Shown here: positions 14,890-22,677 of the stretch, piece by piece | Layout of the letters: every line of letters begins with the position of its first letter | Numbering within the stretch: position 1 is the first letter of the stretch | Source of the DNA: Cyanobacteria bacterium UBA6446 | GTDB lineage: Bacteria > Cyanobacteriota > Vampirovibrionia > Gastranaerophilales > Gastranaerophilaceae | Direction: 5' to 3' | Length of the DNA: 45,830 nt | Assembly: GCA_002438405.1 (NCBI GenBank) | Contig: DJOE01000023.1 | Coordinates: forward strand, 184,167-229,996 | Program-made: the position numbers and the translations under genes | The notes under the pieces: model-generated | Told to the model about the DNA's origin: nothing | Seen by the model: the letters and a program-made list of their open reading frames with translations, nothing else | Database searches by the model: none

Positions 14890-15924
14890 CTATTTTTCAT
14901 TTACCAATACAGAATTAATCTCTAGGTAATTTTTAATCATAACTTTATCTTTTGGATTTACTAAAGAAATATTAAAATCTCTTAATTTATGATTTCGGTC
15001 CAATAAATCGATACCTCTGTCACAGGATAATGCAATTTTATCTGAAATAAAATATCTTTGATGTGGAGTAATAATAATATTTTCCTGTTCTTTAGATTCT
15101 TCAATTATTCTAAATTTTAAATTTAATGACGGAATTTGTTTTTGAAGTTTTTTCTTAAAATCAATGAACTTATTTTTTATTTCGTTCTTAATTTTAATTT
15201 GATTAAGTTTTACAGACAAATAAAGATACACTTGCAAATTGGGATTAATTTCATTGATATAAGCCATCCAATATTCTAAGTTTATTTTGTAATTTGATTT
15301 TATATCAAATGCCGTTTCTTCTAAATTTTGTTCTTTAATATCTGGAATCATTTGATTGTCAAAAATGTATAATTCTTTAGAGTACAAGATTAAATTTTTT
15401 AAAATTTCATTTTTAAAATCTTCTAATGGATAGTCATTAATAGAAATGATTGATGATCTCACAAGTCTTTTCATTATTTCTTCATTTATTTGCATTATAT
15501 AATACAGATTAGTTCTTTTTTCAATGTGCATATTACTATGACACGTTATACAGTCAAAATTAGTACAATTTTTATTCCCATATATCGCAAATATGTCTGG
15601 AACTTGTTGTAACAAAGAAAAAAAATGCCTACAATACTGTTCCATTTCCAATTCTAACTCTTTTGTATTTATTTCGACAAAAGAATTTTTAGCTAAGTCT
15701 TTAAAAATCTCCATTGTGCGTTTTTTGATATTTTGATTAGGAATATCTTCAATAAATCCATCTATCTCATTTTTTAAAAAGTCTAAAGAATCAATTAAAA
15801 CAACACCTTTAGTACGGATAAGCATTTTTAATAAATTCAATTGAAGTAGTAGCTCTTCCATTTCAGCTTGTTCTAGGCCTTCAAAATTAAATATATTGGG
15901 TGATAATGCAAATGGGATGAGCAT
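14890..15924 (-). CDS. unknown partner protein of the AAA ATPase
   Basis: The 344-residue protein is translationally coupled to the ATPase: its ATG overlaps the ATPase stop (TAATG). The middle has a compact C120-x4-C125-x2-C128-H129 cluster (NCTNFDCITCH), suggesting a small metal site. Near the C-terminus, HQRYFISDKIALSCDRGIDLLD recalls the HxRY...GID pattern of PLD-like MIT-C domains, but no HKD nuclease motif is present. I do not recognise a family. Two-gene ATPase/effector pairs of this shape are common in anti-phage systems, where the second gene is the effector. That role is inferred here only from context: a mobile element, tight coupling and the ATPase type. Confidence 0.75.
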   Translation of the reverse strand: MLIPFALSPNIFNFEGLEQAEMEELLLQLNLLKMLIRTKGVVLIDSLDFLKNEIDGFIEDIPNQNIKKRTMEIFKDLAKNSFVEINTKELELEMEQYCRHFFSLLQQVPDIFAIYGNKNCTNFDCITCHSNMHIEKRTNLYYIMQINEEIMKRLVRSSIISINDYPLEDFKNEILKNLILYSKELYIFDNQMIPDIKEQNLEETAFDIKSNYKINLEYWMAYINEINPNLQVYLYLSVKLNQIKIKNEIKNKFIDFKKKLQKQIPSLNLKFRIIEESKEQENIIITPHQRYFISDKIALSCDRGIDLLDRNHKLRDFNISLVNPKDKVMIKNYLEINSVLVNEK

Positions 15925-17609
15925 TAATCAAACATCTCCTTATAACTTTCTTCAAAAAAGCCATTTGGCCAATTGTCAATAAAATTACCTTTATCATCTA
16001 ATCTTAAATTATAGCAAACTGATCCATGTTCAGTTTTATCGACATAAATAACAGAAACATCTTCCGAACTTAGTATTTTTTTTCTTATTAGTTTTTGCAA
16101 TCTTAAAATAATATTCTCACTATGAGTTTCTATAATAAATCTGTTATTATAAGGTTCCTTAATACAATTAGCAAATAACGAACCTAATTCCGCTTGTAAT
16201 TTTGGATGAATATGTATTTCAGGTTGTTCTATTAAAATCGTTTCTCTTTCAGATAACATACTCTGAACTAAAATTGGTAAAATCTGACTTACTCCAAAGC
16301 CTACATCATTCAATGATACTGTAATCCCCGATTGTTCTTCCTTCAATAAAAACAAATAGATATCTTCATTTGTAATTTTTCTAGGAGCAATAGAATAACC
16401 TAATTCTAAATTTTTTAATTGCTTATTTATGCTATTTTTAAGGATTTTATTTTTCGCAATAATATCGATTGTATTTTTACCAGATTTCCCAACATAATTT
16501 TTTTCAGTTGGATTTGTCAAGTAATACCTTTCAGGATTATCTCTTAATGCCCCTATATATTTTAAGTTATTTAGAGTTGATTGCATTAAACTGCAAACAG
16601 AATATAATAATGATGTAAATTCATGATTTATATCCAAATTAAGCTCTAAATCCTCATAAAAATAATAATTTCTTGAATTAAATAATAATGCATTAAAAGT
16701 GTCTACTCTATCTGCCTCGGCAGAACTTTCATCAAAAAATAAAATATTGGCAAATATTACAAAGTTTTTACTATAATAATCCAAAAGAGCTTTTTTATAT
16801 TCTTCTAACATTTGTTCTGGCTCTTTGTTTAAAAACTCCATAACTTTTTTATATGTTTCTATTAAATTATCTATATCCTCACTTGTGGAACCAAAAAGAT
16901 TTCTTTGCTTTATTTTTGATATTTTACTAGATTTCTTTTGTTCTAAATGTTTAATTTTATCTTTTACTTGTTCACTAAACTTTTCTTTTTTATTTTTATC
17001 TACAAAATTTTTCCAAAAATCTTTAAAATAATTATTCTCCCAATTAATTTTTTTTACTTCAAATGAATTAATATTATCGCTATTATTTTTATTAGAATGT
17101 GATGTACTATATCTTATTCTAAGCCTATTTTTAATATTTGCCTTTTTAGTAGTTTTTTCAAAGCATAATAATGGTTCTGTATCATCATTTATAAATAAAT
17201 TAATACTGTTAAGTAAGTTATTTTTATTTCCAGCCGATTTATAGATATATTCAATAGAAATTTTATTTAAATTTTTAACTCTATTATGCCTATAACTAAA
17301 CGGTCTGAAATATCTGTTTTTTTCTTTTAAATCAGATATTTTGAATTCAAATCTTATTGCATATTTTTTATCTATATCTTGATTATTAATAAAATCCTTA
17401 AAATTTCCAACATCTGCATACAGACCTTTTGTAATTAAGTTGGGCTCAAGCGAACCATTTTCCAATGTCTGTTTCATTAATAATATTGATTTTAATATTG
17501 AACTTTTTCCTGATGAATTTGCACCATATATTAGCGTAATTGGTTTTACTGGAATATTTTGTTCCGAAGAAAAGCCTCTGAAATTATGCAATCTTAAATT
17601 ACTGAACAT
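15924..17609 (-). CDS. AAA ATPase, DUF3696-type (OLD/RecF-like)
   Basis: This 561-residue ABC/SMC-class ATPase opens with FSNLRLHNFRGFS and a Walker A GANSSGKSS at 29-37. A long Lys/Asn-rich insertion (about 100-290, partly coiled coil) follows, then a signature-like VGFGVSQILPILVQ, Walker B with the catalytic pair in TILIEQPEIHIHP, and a D-loop/H-loop region IIETHSENIILRLQ. The final NFIDNWPNGFFEESYKEMF is the hallmark of DUF3696 ATPases. Such proteins act as sensors or motors with a partner nuclease in several defence systems. Here the partner is the overlapping 344-residue protein. The start is preceded by a GGGGTT that may act as a weak ribosome-binding site. Confidence 0.88.
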   Translation of the reverse strand: MFSNLRLHNFRGFSSEQNIPVKPITLIYGANSSGKSSILKSILLMKQTLENGSLEPNLITKGLYADVGNFKDFINNQDIDKKYAIRFEFKISDLKEKNRYFRPFSYRHNRVKNLNKISIEYIYKSAGNKNNLLNSINLFINDDTEPLLCFEKTTKKANIKNRLRIRYSTSHSNKNNSDNINSFEVKKINWENNYFKDFWKNFVDKNKKEKFSEQVKDKIKHLEQKKSSKISKIKQRNLFGSTSEDIDNLIETYKKVMEFLNKEPEQMLEEYKKALLDYYSKNFVIFANILFFDESSAEADRVDTFNALLFNSRNYYFYEDLELNLDINHEFTSLLYSVCSLMQSTLNNLKYIGALRDNPERYYLTNPTEKNYVGKSGKNTIDIIAKNKILKNSINKQLKNLELGYSIAPRKITNEDIYLFLLKEEQSGITVSLNDVGFGVSQILPILVQSMLSERETILIEQPEIHIHPKLQAELGSLFANCIKEPYNNRFIIETHSENIILRLQKLIRKKILSSEDVSVIYVDKTEHGSVCYNLRLDDKGNFIDNWPNGFFEESYKEMFD

Positions 17610-17686
17610 TTTAACCCCGATTTACTTGTAAATTATGCAAACATTATAATATAAAAATAAAAATTTTTATACTTCGGATAAGTCTA

Positions 17687-17695
17687 TGGTATAAT
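17687..17695 (+). promoter_or_regulatory. extended -10 promoter of the toxin gene, leaderless start
   Basis: TGGTATAAT ends 6 nt before the ATG at 17702. No Shine-Dalgarno sequence is present. Confidence 0.65.
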
Positions 17696-17701
17696 GTCCC
17701 T

Positions 17702-18058
17702 ATGACACAACGAGAATCAGCATTGGAAGTCTATTTTTATGCAACAAGTTCAGGAAATGAACCTGTTCGTGAATGGTTAAAAGAACTACCTAAAGAAGAT
17801 AAAAAGACTATCGGTTATGATATTAAAACAGTTCAATATGGTTATCCAATCGGTATGCCATTAACTCGTATTTTGCATGGTACAGACGGATTGGAAGAAG
17901 TTCGTTGTAAACTTTCTAATGGCATTGCAAGAATTATTTTTTATGTAGAAGACGATACAATGGTACTTTTGCACGCATTTATCAAGAAAACACAAAAGAC
18001 ACCACAAAAAGATTTAGATATTGCCATTAAACGCTATAAAGATTTATGCAAAAGATAA
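17702..18058 (+). CDS. higB: HigB/RelE-type toxin (Gp49-like)
   Basis: The 118-residue protein is of the phage-derived Gp49-like/HigB family, ribosome-dependent mRNA endonucleases of the RelE fold. Visible family features are VREWLKELPKEDKKTIGYDIKTVQ at the N-terminus, LxxGLEEVRCKL, and ARIIFYVEDDTMVLLHAFIKKTQKTP with the conserved strand and basic residues. Its 3' end overlaps the 3' end of the antitoxin gene on the opposite strand by 15 nt. Usually both genes are in one operon with the toxin first. The transcript appears leaderless, which would usually lower translation relative to the antitoxin. Confidence 0.88.
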   Translation: MTQRESALEVYFYATSSGNEPVREWLKELPKEDKKTIGYDIKTVQYGYPIGMPLTRILHGTDGLEEVRCKLSNGIARIIFYVEDDTMVLLHAFIKKTQKTPQKDLDIAIKRYKDLCKR

Positions 18059-18328
18059 AACAATTCGTTTACCTAAGTACTTAGCAACTTTTTCAATTGT
18101 ATTTAAGGTAATTGAGGTATTTTCAGGGTCTAAAATACGACAAATTGCAGTTCTTGAAGTTTCAAGTTCTTTCGCAAGGCGATTGACTGACATATTATCA
18201 GCTAGCATTTTTTGCTCCAAAGCATAAGCAATAATTCTTTTTATCGCAACAGCCTCAGACTCTTGAAGGATTTCTTCCTCTTCAAGAAAATTATCAAAAC
18301 TAGAACCAATATGTTTTTTATCAATCAT
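18044..18328 (-). CDS. higA: HigA-type XRE antitoxin
   Basis: The 94-residue protein has a C-terminal helix-turn-helix (MLADNMSVNRLAKELETSRTAICRILDPENTSITLNTIEKVAKYLGKRI), as in HigA antitoxins paired with Gp49-like toxins, and an acidic N-terminus (FLEEEEILQESEA). The open frame extends to 18382, but AAAGGAA before the ATG at 18328 fixes the start. It is convergent with the toxin gene and has its own promoter at 18362-18390, so the pair cannot be controlled as one operon. It probably neutralises the toxin and represses at least its own promoter. Confidence 0.87.
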   Translation of the reverse strand: MIDKKHIGSSFDNFLEEEEILQESEAVAIKRIIAYALEQKMLADNMSVNRLAKELETSRTAICRILDPENTSITLNTIEKVAKYLGKRIVLSFA

Positions 18329-18361
18329 AACTATTCCTTTATTAAAATATCTTATATTTAT

Positions 18362-18390
18362 ATTGTACCAAAAATGGTGCAATATTTCAA
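18362..18390 (-). promoter_or_regulatory. antitoxin promoter with candidate operator
   Basis: On the minus strand: TTGAAA, 17 nt, TACAAT. The spacer holds the inverted repeat ACCA-TTTT-TGGT (18367-18378), well placed for autorepression by the antitoxin. Confidence 0.65.
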
Positions 18391-18670
18391 CCCTTAGACT
18401 ACAAGAATTTAAAAACTTAATATGAAAATTTTTAATTTCCTCTACTTATTTCAATTACAAAATTACAAATTAGAAAAATAACCTTGAAATATAATAAGCA
18501 CAATACTTTTAGTTGTAATAAATTTGTATTTTTCTGTAATTAAATGTAACAAGAGCTTTTTCTTAGGTATGTACGAGTGAAATTATAAGATTTATAATAA
18601 TAAAAATGACTAAAACTCTAAGTTTTAAACATTTTCTAGTAGATTTTACAAGTTGCTAAATTCAGAATAA
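18391..18670. other. AT-rich gap, nothing recognised
   Basis: I see no gene, hairpin or repeat here. The reading frame of the methylase-like gene becomes open only from 18671. Confidence 0.5.
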
Positions 18671-18814
18671 TCAAGATTAAACGGAAACTGTATTTTAAAT
18701 ATAAATATATATAAATCTTCAAAAAGTTTAACAGAGGTCAATCTGAGTTCTCTCAATATAAAAGAGGTACATTTTATAAATAAAAAAGATTACATTAAAG
18801 AATTTATATCAAAA

Positions 18815-19510
18815 TTGAGTAACTTAGACCGTTCAAGAAGTATTTCAACCGTCTTTAATGACTTTTTGACTTTGAGTTGTTGCTCCTTAGCACAAACAGT
18901 CTATCAAAGTGATAACTTAGAACAAAGGTACTTGAATATAATCAAAACTTATACAAAAGAGCAAGCAGAAGAATTTTCAAAACTGCTTGCTTTTTTAGTT
19001 CTCGGATTAGAACAAGAATCTCAAGATTTTTTAGGGCAAGTATATATGTCTTTAAACTTAGGTAGTCAAGCTAATGGTCAGTATTTTACCCCATATTCAG
19101 TTTGTAAGTTTATGGCAGAGATAAATTTTGCAGAAATTGAAAGTTTTCAGAGTAATCAACTTATAACTCTTTCAGAACCTTGTTGTGGCAGTGGAGCATT
19201 GATTATTGCATTTGCTCAAACTCTAAGAGAGCATAATATAAATTATCAACAAAATTTGTTTGTCGAAGCAATTGATATATCTGAAATGTGCTTCAAAATG
19301 ACATACATTCAAGTCTCATTACTTGGAATTTCTGCAAGAGTAGTTCAAGGTGATTCTTTATCTTTAAAATTTCAACAGGTGCTTTATACTCCGTTTTATT
19401 TTGTGAATGGGATTGAGTATAAGTTAAAAAAGCAGAAATTGTCTGAAAAGAAATTGGTAATAGAAAAAGAAGATAAGCCAAATCTATCAATACAATTAAG
19501 CCTATTTTAA
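18815..19510 (+). CDS. N6-adenine DNA methylase-like protein, short, unclear start
   Basis: 231 residues counted from a TTG. The family signature GQYFTPYSVCKFMAE, as in HsdM-type methylases, is followed by the SAM-binding motif SEPCCGSGALIIAF. The catalytic (N/D)PP(Y/F) tetrapeptide is not visible: the place after VVQGDSLSLKF where it should come reads YTPFYF. The upstream frame is open to 18671 and the codons before the TTG (KKDYIKEFISKLSNLDRS) look coding, so translation may start earlier at a rare codon such as ATA 18776, which follows AGAGG. It leads a three-gene plus-strand group. It could be a non-catalytic or substrate-binding methylase relative, or decayed. Confidence 0.7.
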   Translation: MSNLDRSRSISTVFNDFLTLSCCSLAQTVYQSDNLEQRYLNIIKTYTKEQAEEFSKLLAFLVLGLEQESQDFLGQVYMSLNLGSQANGQYFTPYSVCKFMAEINFAEIESFQSNQLITLSEPCCGSGALIIAFAQTLREHNINYQQNLFVEAIDISEMCFKMTYIQVSLLGISARVVQGDSLSLKFQQVLYTPFYFVNGIEYKLKKQKLSEKKLVIEKEDKPNLSIQLSLF

Positions 19511-19533
19511 TTTTTATCATAAGGAGATATAAC

Positions 19534-19767
19534 ATGAAAACTTACAAAGCAACAATTATTCCAACAGTTAGCGGTGGTAATATTGAAGTAAAAATTTGTG
19601 CAAATAGTCAATATCAAGCACAAGAATTGATTAAAACACTACCATACTTCAAGGCTTTTGCAAAACACCCTATACAAGAGGAAGAAAAGAACAATTTAAC
19701 TTCGATTAGTGATTTAATCAAAAGAGCAAATGCAAAGAAACAAGCAGATTTAGGCAAAATAGACTAA
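19534..19767 (+). CDS. small protein of unknown function
   Basis: 77 residues beginning MKTYKATIIPTVSGGNIEVKI, with a two-strand/helix look followed by a charged, Lys-rich end. AAGGAG precedes the ATG. It lies 23 nt after the methylase-like gene and is probably in the same operon. I do not recognise it. Confidence 0.65.
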   Translation: MKTYKATIIPTVSGGNIEVKICANSQYQAQELIKTLPYFKAFAKHPIQEEEKNNLTSISDLIKRANAKKQADLGKID

Positions 19768-19813
19768 TTAAAATTTTCATGATAGATTAACTCTAAGTTA
19801 AGGAGTTTCTATT

Positions 19814-20188
19814 ATGAGCAAAAAATTTGATACAATTGTCGTTCCTTGTAAAGATAGCAAGCGTGACAATAATAAAATGCTTGACAATGGTTATTGGGCT
19901 GGAGTTAAAATTGCAGAATCTAGAAAAAACAAACTCAAATATATTGCAATTTATCATACAGCTCCAACATCAGAAATTACAGAATGTTATAGAATAAAAT
20001 TCCCAATTGAATCTTGGAATGAGCAAGATAGCTCTAAGTGTAAAATATTTTTTGACAAAGCTTCTTGCGAAAAATTGAATATAAAATATAACGGTGACAA
20101 GAGCTCAATTATGCGTGCCTCTCGATATACACAACATGACCGTTGTAAAAATGCTAAAAATCTAAAAGAATTGTTCTATTTTTCTTAA
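19814..20188 (+). CDS. uncharacterised protein, third gene of the methylase group
   Basis: 124 residues beginning MSKKFDTIVVPCKDSKRD. The core GYWAGVKIAESRKNKLKYIAIYHTAPTSEITECYRIK reads like a small alpha/beta domain and vaguely resembles proteins with a PUA/EVE-type barrel, but I cannot assign it. AAGGAG precedes the ATG. It is co-directional with, and close to, the methylase-like gene, which suggests a joint role in DNA modification or recognition; this rests on position only. Confidence 0.65.
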   Translation: MSKKFDTIVVPCKDSKRDNNKMLDNGYWAGVKIAESRKNKLKYIAIYHTAPTSEITECYRIKFPIESWNEQDSSKCKIFFDKASCEKLNIKYNGDKSSIMRASRYTQHDRCKNAKNLKELFYFS

Positions 20189-20199
20189 ATAAATTGTTT

Positions 20200-20763
20200 T
20201 TACAAATCCAAACTCAAATACACGTTATCCATTTCATCTTGTGTAATACCTATGTATCCTAGAGTTACAGCAGGTGATGAGTGGTTGAAAAGTTTTTGAA
20301 TTAGGGTAATGTCATAGCCGTTATTATATGCGTGATAGCCAAAAGTCTTTCTAAGGGTGTGAGTTCCAATTCTTTCTTTTATTCCAACAGATTTTGCAAC
20401 GTCATTTATAATTTTGTATGCTTGTTGTCGCAACAAAAAGCCTTTATTCTTTCGTGATATGAATAAAGGCTCATCTTCTGTATAATTCCTTGTCTTGAGA
20501 TAATCTTTCAATGCAGATTTTGTACTTGTTGACAGTGGAAAATCTTTGAACTTGTTTGTTTTCTTTTCCCTTAGACGAATTCTATCTTTGATTTTTCCTT
20601 TTTCTGCAATATCTAAAATTTTTAGTTTCAGCAAATCGCTTATTCGTAATCCTGAATTTATGCCAAGTACAAACAAGCAATAATCTCTCATATTTTGTGT
20701 TTTTAGTAATTTTTTGATTGTTTCAATCTGTTTTAAATTTCTAATCGGTTGAACAAATTCCAT
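20200..20763 (-). CDS. short tyrosine recombinase, catalytic domain only
   Basis: The 187-residue protein has the complete tyrosine-recombinase set: R40 (GINSGLRISDLL), K68 in the beta-hairpin, H135 and R138 (HTLRKTFG), H161 (FNHSSPAV) and Y170 (GYIGIT). The N-terminal SAM-like core-binding domain of XerC/D and phage integrases is missing. AAAAAGGAG precedes the ATG, and the gene looks intact. It is far from the att sites, so it is unlikely to be the integrase of the element. Such short recombinases often resolve dimers or invert small segments. It is convergent with the methylase group. Confidence 0.88.
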   Translation of the reverse strand: MEFVQPIRNLKQIETIKKLLKTQNMRDYCLFVLGINSGLRISDLLKLKILDIAEKGKIKDRIRLREKKTNKFKDFPLSTSTKSALKDYLKTRNYTEDEPLFISRKNKGFLLRQQAYKIINDVAKSVGIKERIGTHTLRKTFGYHAYNNGYDITLIQKLFNHSSPAVTLGYIGITQDEMDNVYLSLDL

Positions 20764-20947
20764 TGTTTTTACTCCTTTTTATGACTCAAATACAGTCATA
20801 GTCAATAATACATAATATATTTATATTATAAATTATGTATTATTCCTTGTACATACTAATATTAAAGGTCAGTTACAAATGACCTCAAATGTAATCAGGA
20901 TATTAAATTGAGATAAATTAGCGAATGATACAAAATTATATTGTGTA

Positions 20948-21163
20948 TTATTCGAAATCAAACAAATCTTTTGTTGGAATGTCTAGAGCTTCTGCAAGTT
21001 TGAAAATCATTTTAAGGTTAGGATATTTTTCAGATTTTTCAATTTTACCGATATATGTCAAATCACAGTCAGCAAGTTCGGCTAATTTCGTTTTTGAATA
21101 TCCCTTACTTTCTCTATATTTCTTAATATTTTGAGCAAATAACTTGCATTTATCCTCTAACAT
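20948..21163 (-). CDS. small XRE-family regulator
   Basis: 71 residues that are almost entirely a Cro/C1-type helix-turn-helix (AQNIKKYRESKGYSKTKLAELADCDLTYIGKIEKSEKYPNL). It is divergent from the nuclease-fold operon starting at 21286, and the 122-nt gap between them holds the short palindrome AGCAT-GAT-ATGCT (about 21249-21261). It is a good candidate for the repressor of that operon or of the recombinase. There is no clear ribosome-binding site; a weak CACAAT box lies 6 nt upstream of the ATG. Confidence 0.85.
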   Translation of the reverse strand: MLEDKCKLFAQNIKKYRESKGYSKTKLAELADCDLTYIGKIEKSEKYPNLKMIFKLAEALDIPTKDLFDFE

Positions 21164-21285
21164 AATATTATTGTGCTATAATATCTGCATTCAAGTATAG
21201 ACTAACAGTCTAGTTATAAAATATGTTACGACACGTTTTGGCGTAGTAGCATGATATGCTGTGATAAAAAGAGAAAGGAGTTCGT

Positions 21286-22347
21286 ATGAATAATCTTTTA
21301 ACCTCACCTATTTACAACTTGTCAATGTGTTCTTTAGAAAATTTTCACACATGTTTTTTGAATTGGCTTGGAAATAAGTACCCACAAGAAACATTAAAAT
21401 TATTTTCAAATAAACAAGTTTTAAACCCAAATAATATAAAATTTGAAACACAAGTACAATATGGGACAGATATAAAATTGGACTTACAAATTACAATAAG
21501 TGATGGAAATGAAACAGAATTTATAATTATTGAAAACAAGTTAAAATCATATCCAACAATAGAACAACTTAAAAAATATGAACAAGCTTTTAAAGAAAAG
21601 AAAGCTTCTTTTATATTACTTTCACTAGCTCCAATAACTGAAATTCCAGATTCTTGGCAATACTATAGTTATCATCAGCTGGAAGAAAATTTAAAAATGC
21701 AATTTAATGACCTTAAAGACTATGACAAATATTTAATTGACGATTATATAAATGTTGTAACTCAACTTGTAAACGCATTTCCTAAAACATCTTCACAAAA
21801 ATATGATTTTTATGAAAATAACAAACTTGATGAAATAGGTTTAAAAGATATTTATGTAAAATGGAGAACTTCCGAATTTGCAAACTATATCAAACAAAAG
21901 TTGAATCGAACAGAATGGGATATTGGTTTCAGTTTTCACAATAAAAAAGGGACTATTGATATTGTAAAAAGTTTTCCTAAATATGGTTTTAATATAGGTA
22001 TTCAAATTGAAAATAACCAATATCGTTATTTTATGAATATATTATGGAATGATACATCTGATAACGCAAACAAACAGCGAGAAATAATAGCAAACCAAAT
22101 TGCTATGAATAATTATTGGTTTCAAAATACTATGAATCCAGTTAAAGCCCGAACTTATGAAAATTTTTGCGGCTATGCTCCTGGATTTATATATCGATAT
22201 TTTTATATTGATAAATACTTTGGGGAATACAACTTGAGCAAAGTATCTTATGACAATATTTTTGAACAAATTGAAAAAGACATAAAAAGCCTTGATGAAA
22301 ATCAACATGAAATAATAAGAATAGTTGGACAAGCTATGGCAAGATAA
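21286..22347 (+). CDS. PD-(D/E)XK nuclease-fold protein 1
   Basis: The 353-residue protein has the restriction-endonuclease-like core near its N-terminus: SLENFHTCFLNWLGNK, an acidic D66 in IKLDLQI, then E83-N84-K85 (FIIIENKLKS), and a QLKKYEQ helix (Q94) typical of motif IV. These match PD-(D/E)XK families of the PF14281 kind. The remaining two thirds are unassigned. GAAAGGAG precedes the ATG. It heads a three-gene operon with gaps of 16 and 14 nt. The active-site residues are intact, so DNA cleavage is plausible; targets are unknown. Confidence 0.8.
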   Translation: MNNLLTSPIYNLSMCSLENFHTCFLNWLGNKYPQETLKLFSNKQVLNPNNIKFETQVQYGTDIKLDLQITISDGNETEFIIIENKLKSYPTIEQLKKYEQAFKEKKASFILLSLAPITEIPDSWQYYSYHQLEENLKMQFNDLKDYDKYLIDDYINVVTQLVNAFPKTSSQKYDFYENNKLDEIGLKDIYVKWRTSEFANYIKQKLNRTEWDIGFSFHNKKGTIDIVKSFPKYGFNIGIQIENNQYRYFMNILWNDTSDNANKQREIIANQIAMNNYWFQNTMNPVKARTYENFCGYAPGFIYRYFYIDKYFGEYNLSKVSYDNIFEQIEKDIKSLDENQHEIIRIVGQAMAR

Positions 22348-22363
22348 GAGAAAGGAGTTAATT

Positions 22364-22663
22364 ATGGCAATCAAAGAAGCATTACAACGTGGCAGTCAAG
22401 TATCAGTTAAATTCGGAAACTCAACAATGAATTTTACAGGAACTTTAATTGGGTTTACTCCCAATGCAGTATTTATCAGAAATGGTAATACTGTTCATGT
22501 CTTAGTTGAAAAAGGCGGAAGTGTAAGTAGTTGTGGACGAAATATTTCACTTATGAGTAACGATAATGTTGTTATGTTTGGGAATAAAGTTGGCATAAAA
22601 AGAGGTTCTACTATCCATCTTTACGATGAACAGGGTAAATCTGCAGGTACAAGACAAGCATAA
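22364..22663 (+). CDS. 99-residue protein between two nuclease-fold genes
   Basis: The protein begins MAIKEALQRGSQVSVKFGNS and continues with glycine and short hydrophobic beta-type runs (FTGTLIGFTPNAVFIRNGNTVHVL, VVMFGNKVGIKRGSTIHLYDEQG). It looks like an all-beta domain made of two similar halves, perhaps an SH3-like barrel. The longer open frame from 22325 overlaps the preceding gene; GAAAGGAG fixes the start at 22364. I do not recognise it. Its place between two nuclease-fold genes suggests a structural or regulatory subunit. Confidence 0.75.
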   Translation: MAIKEALQRGSQVSVKFGNSTMNFTGTLIGFTPNAVFIRNGNTVHVLVEKGGSVSSCGRNISLMSNDNVVMFGNKVGIKRGSTIHLYDEQGKSAGTRQA

Positions 22664-22677
22664 TAGAAAGGAATTTT

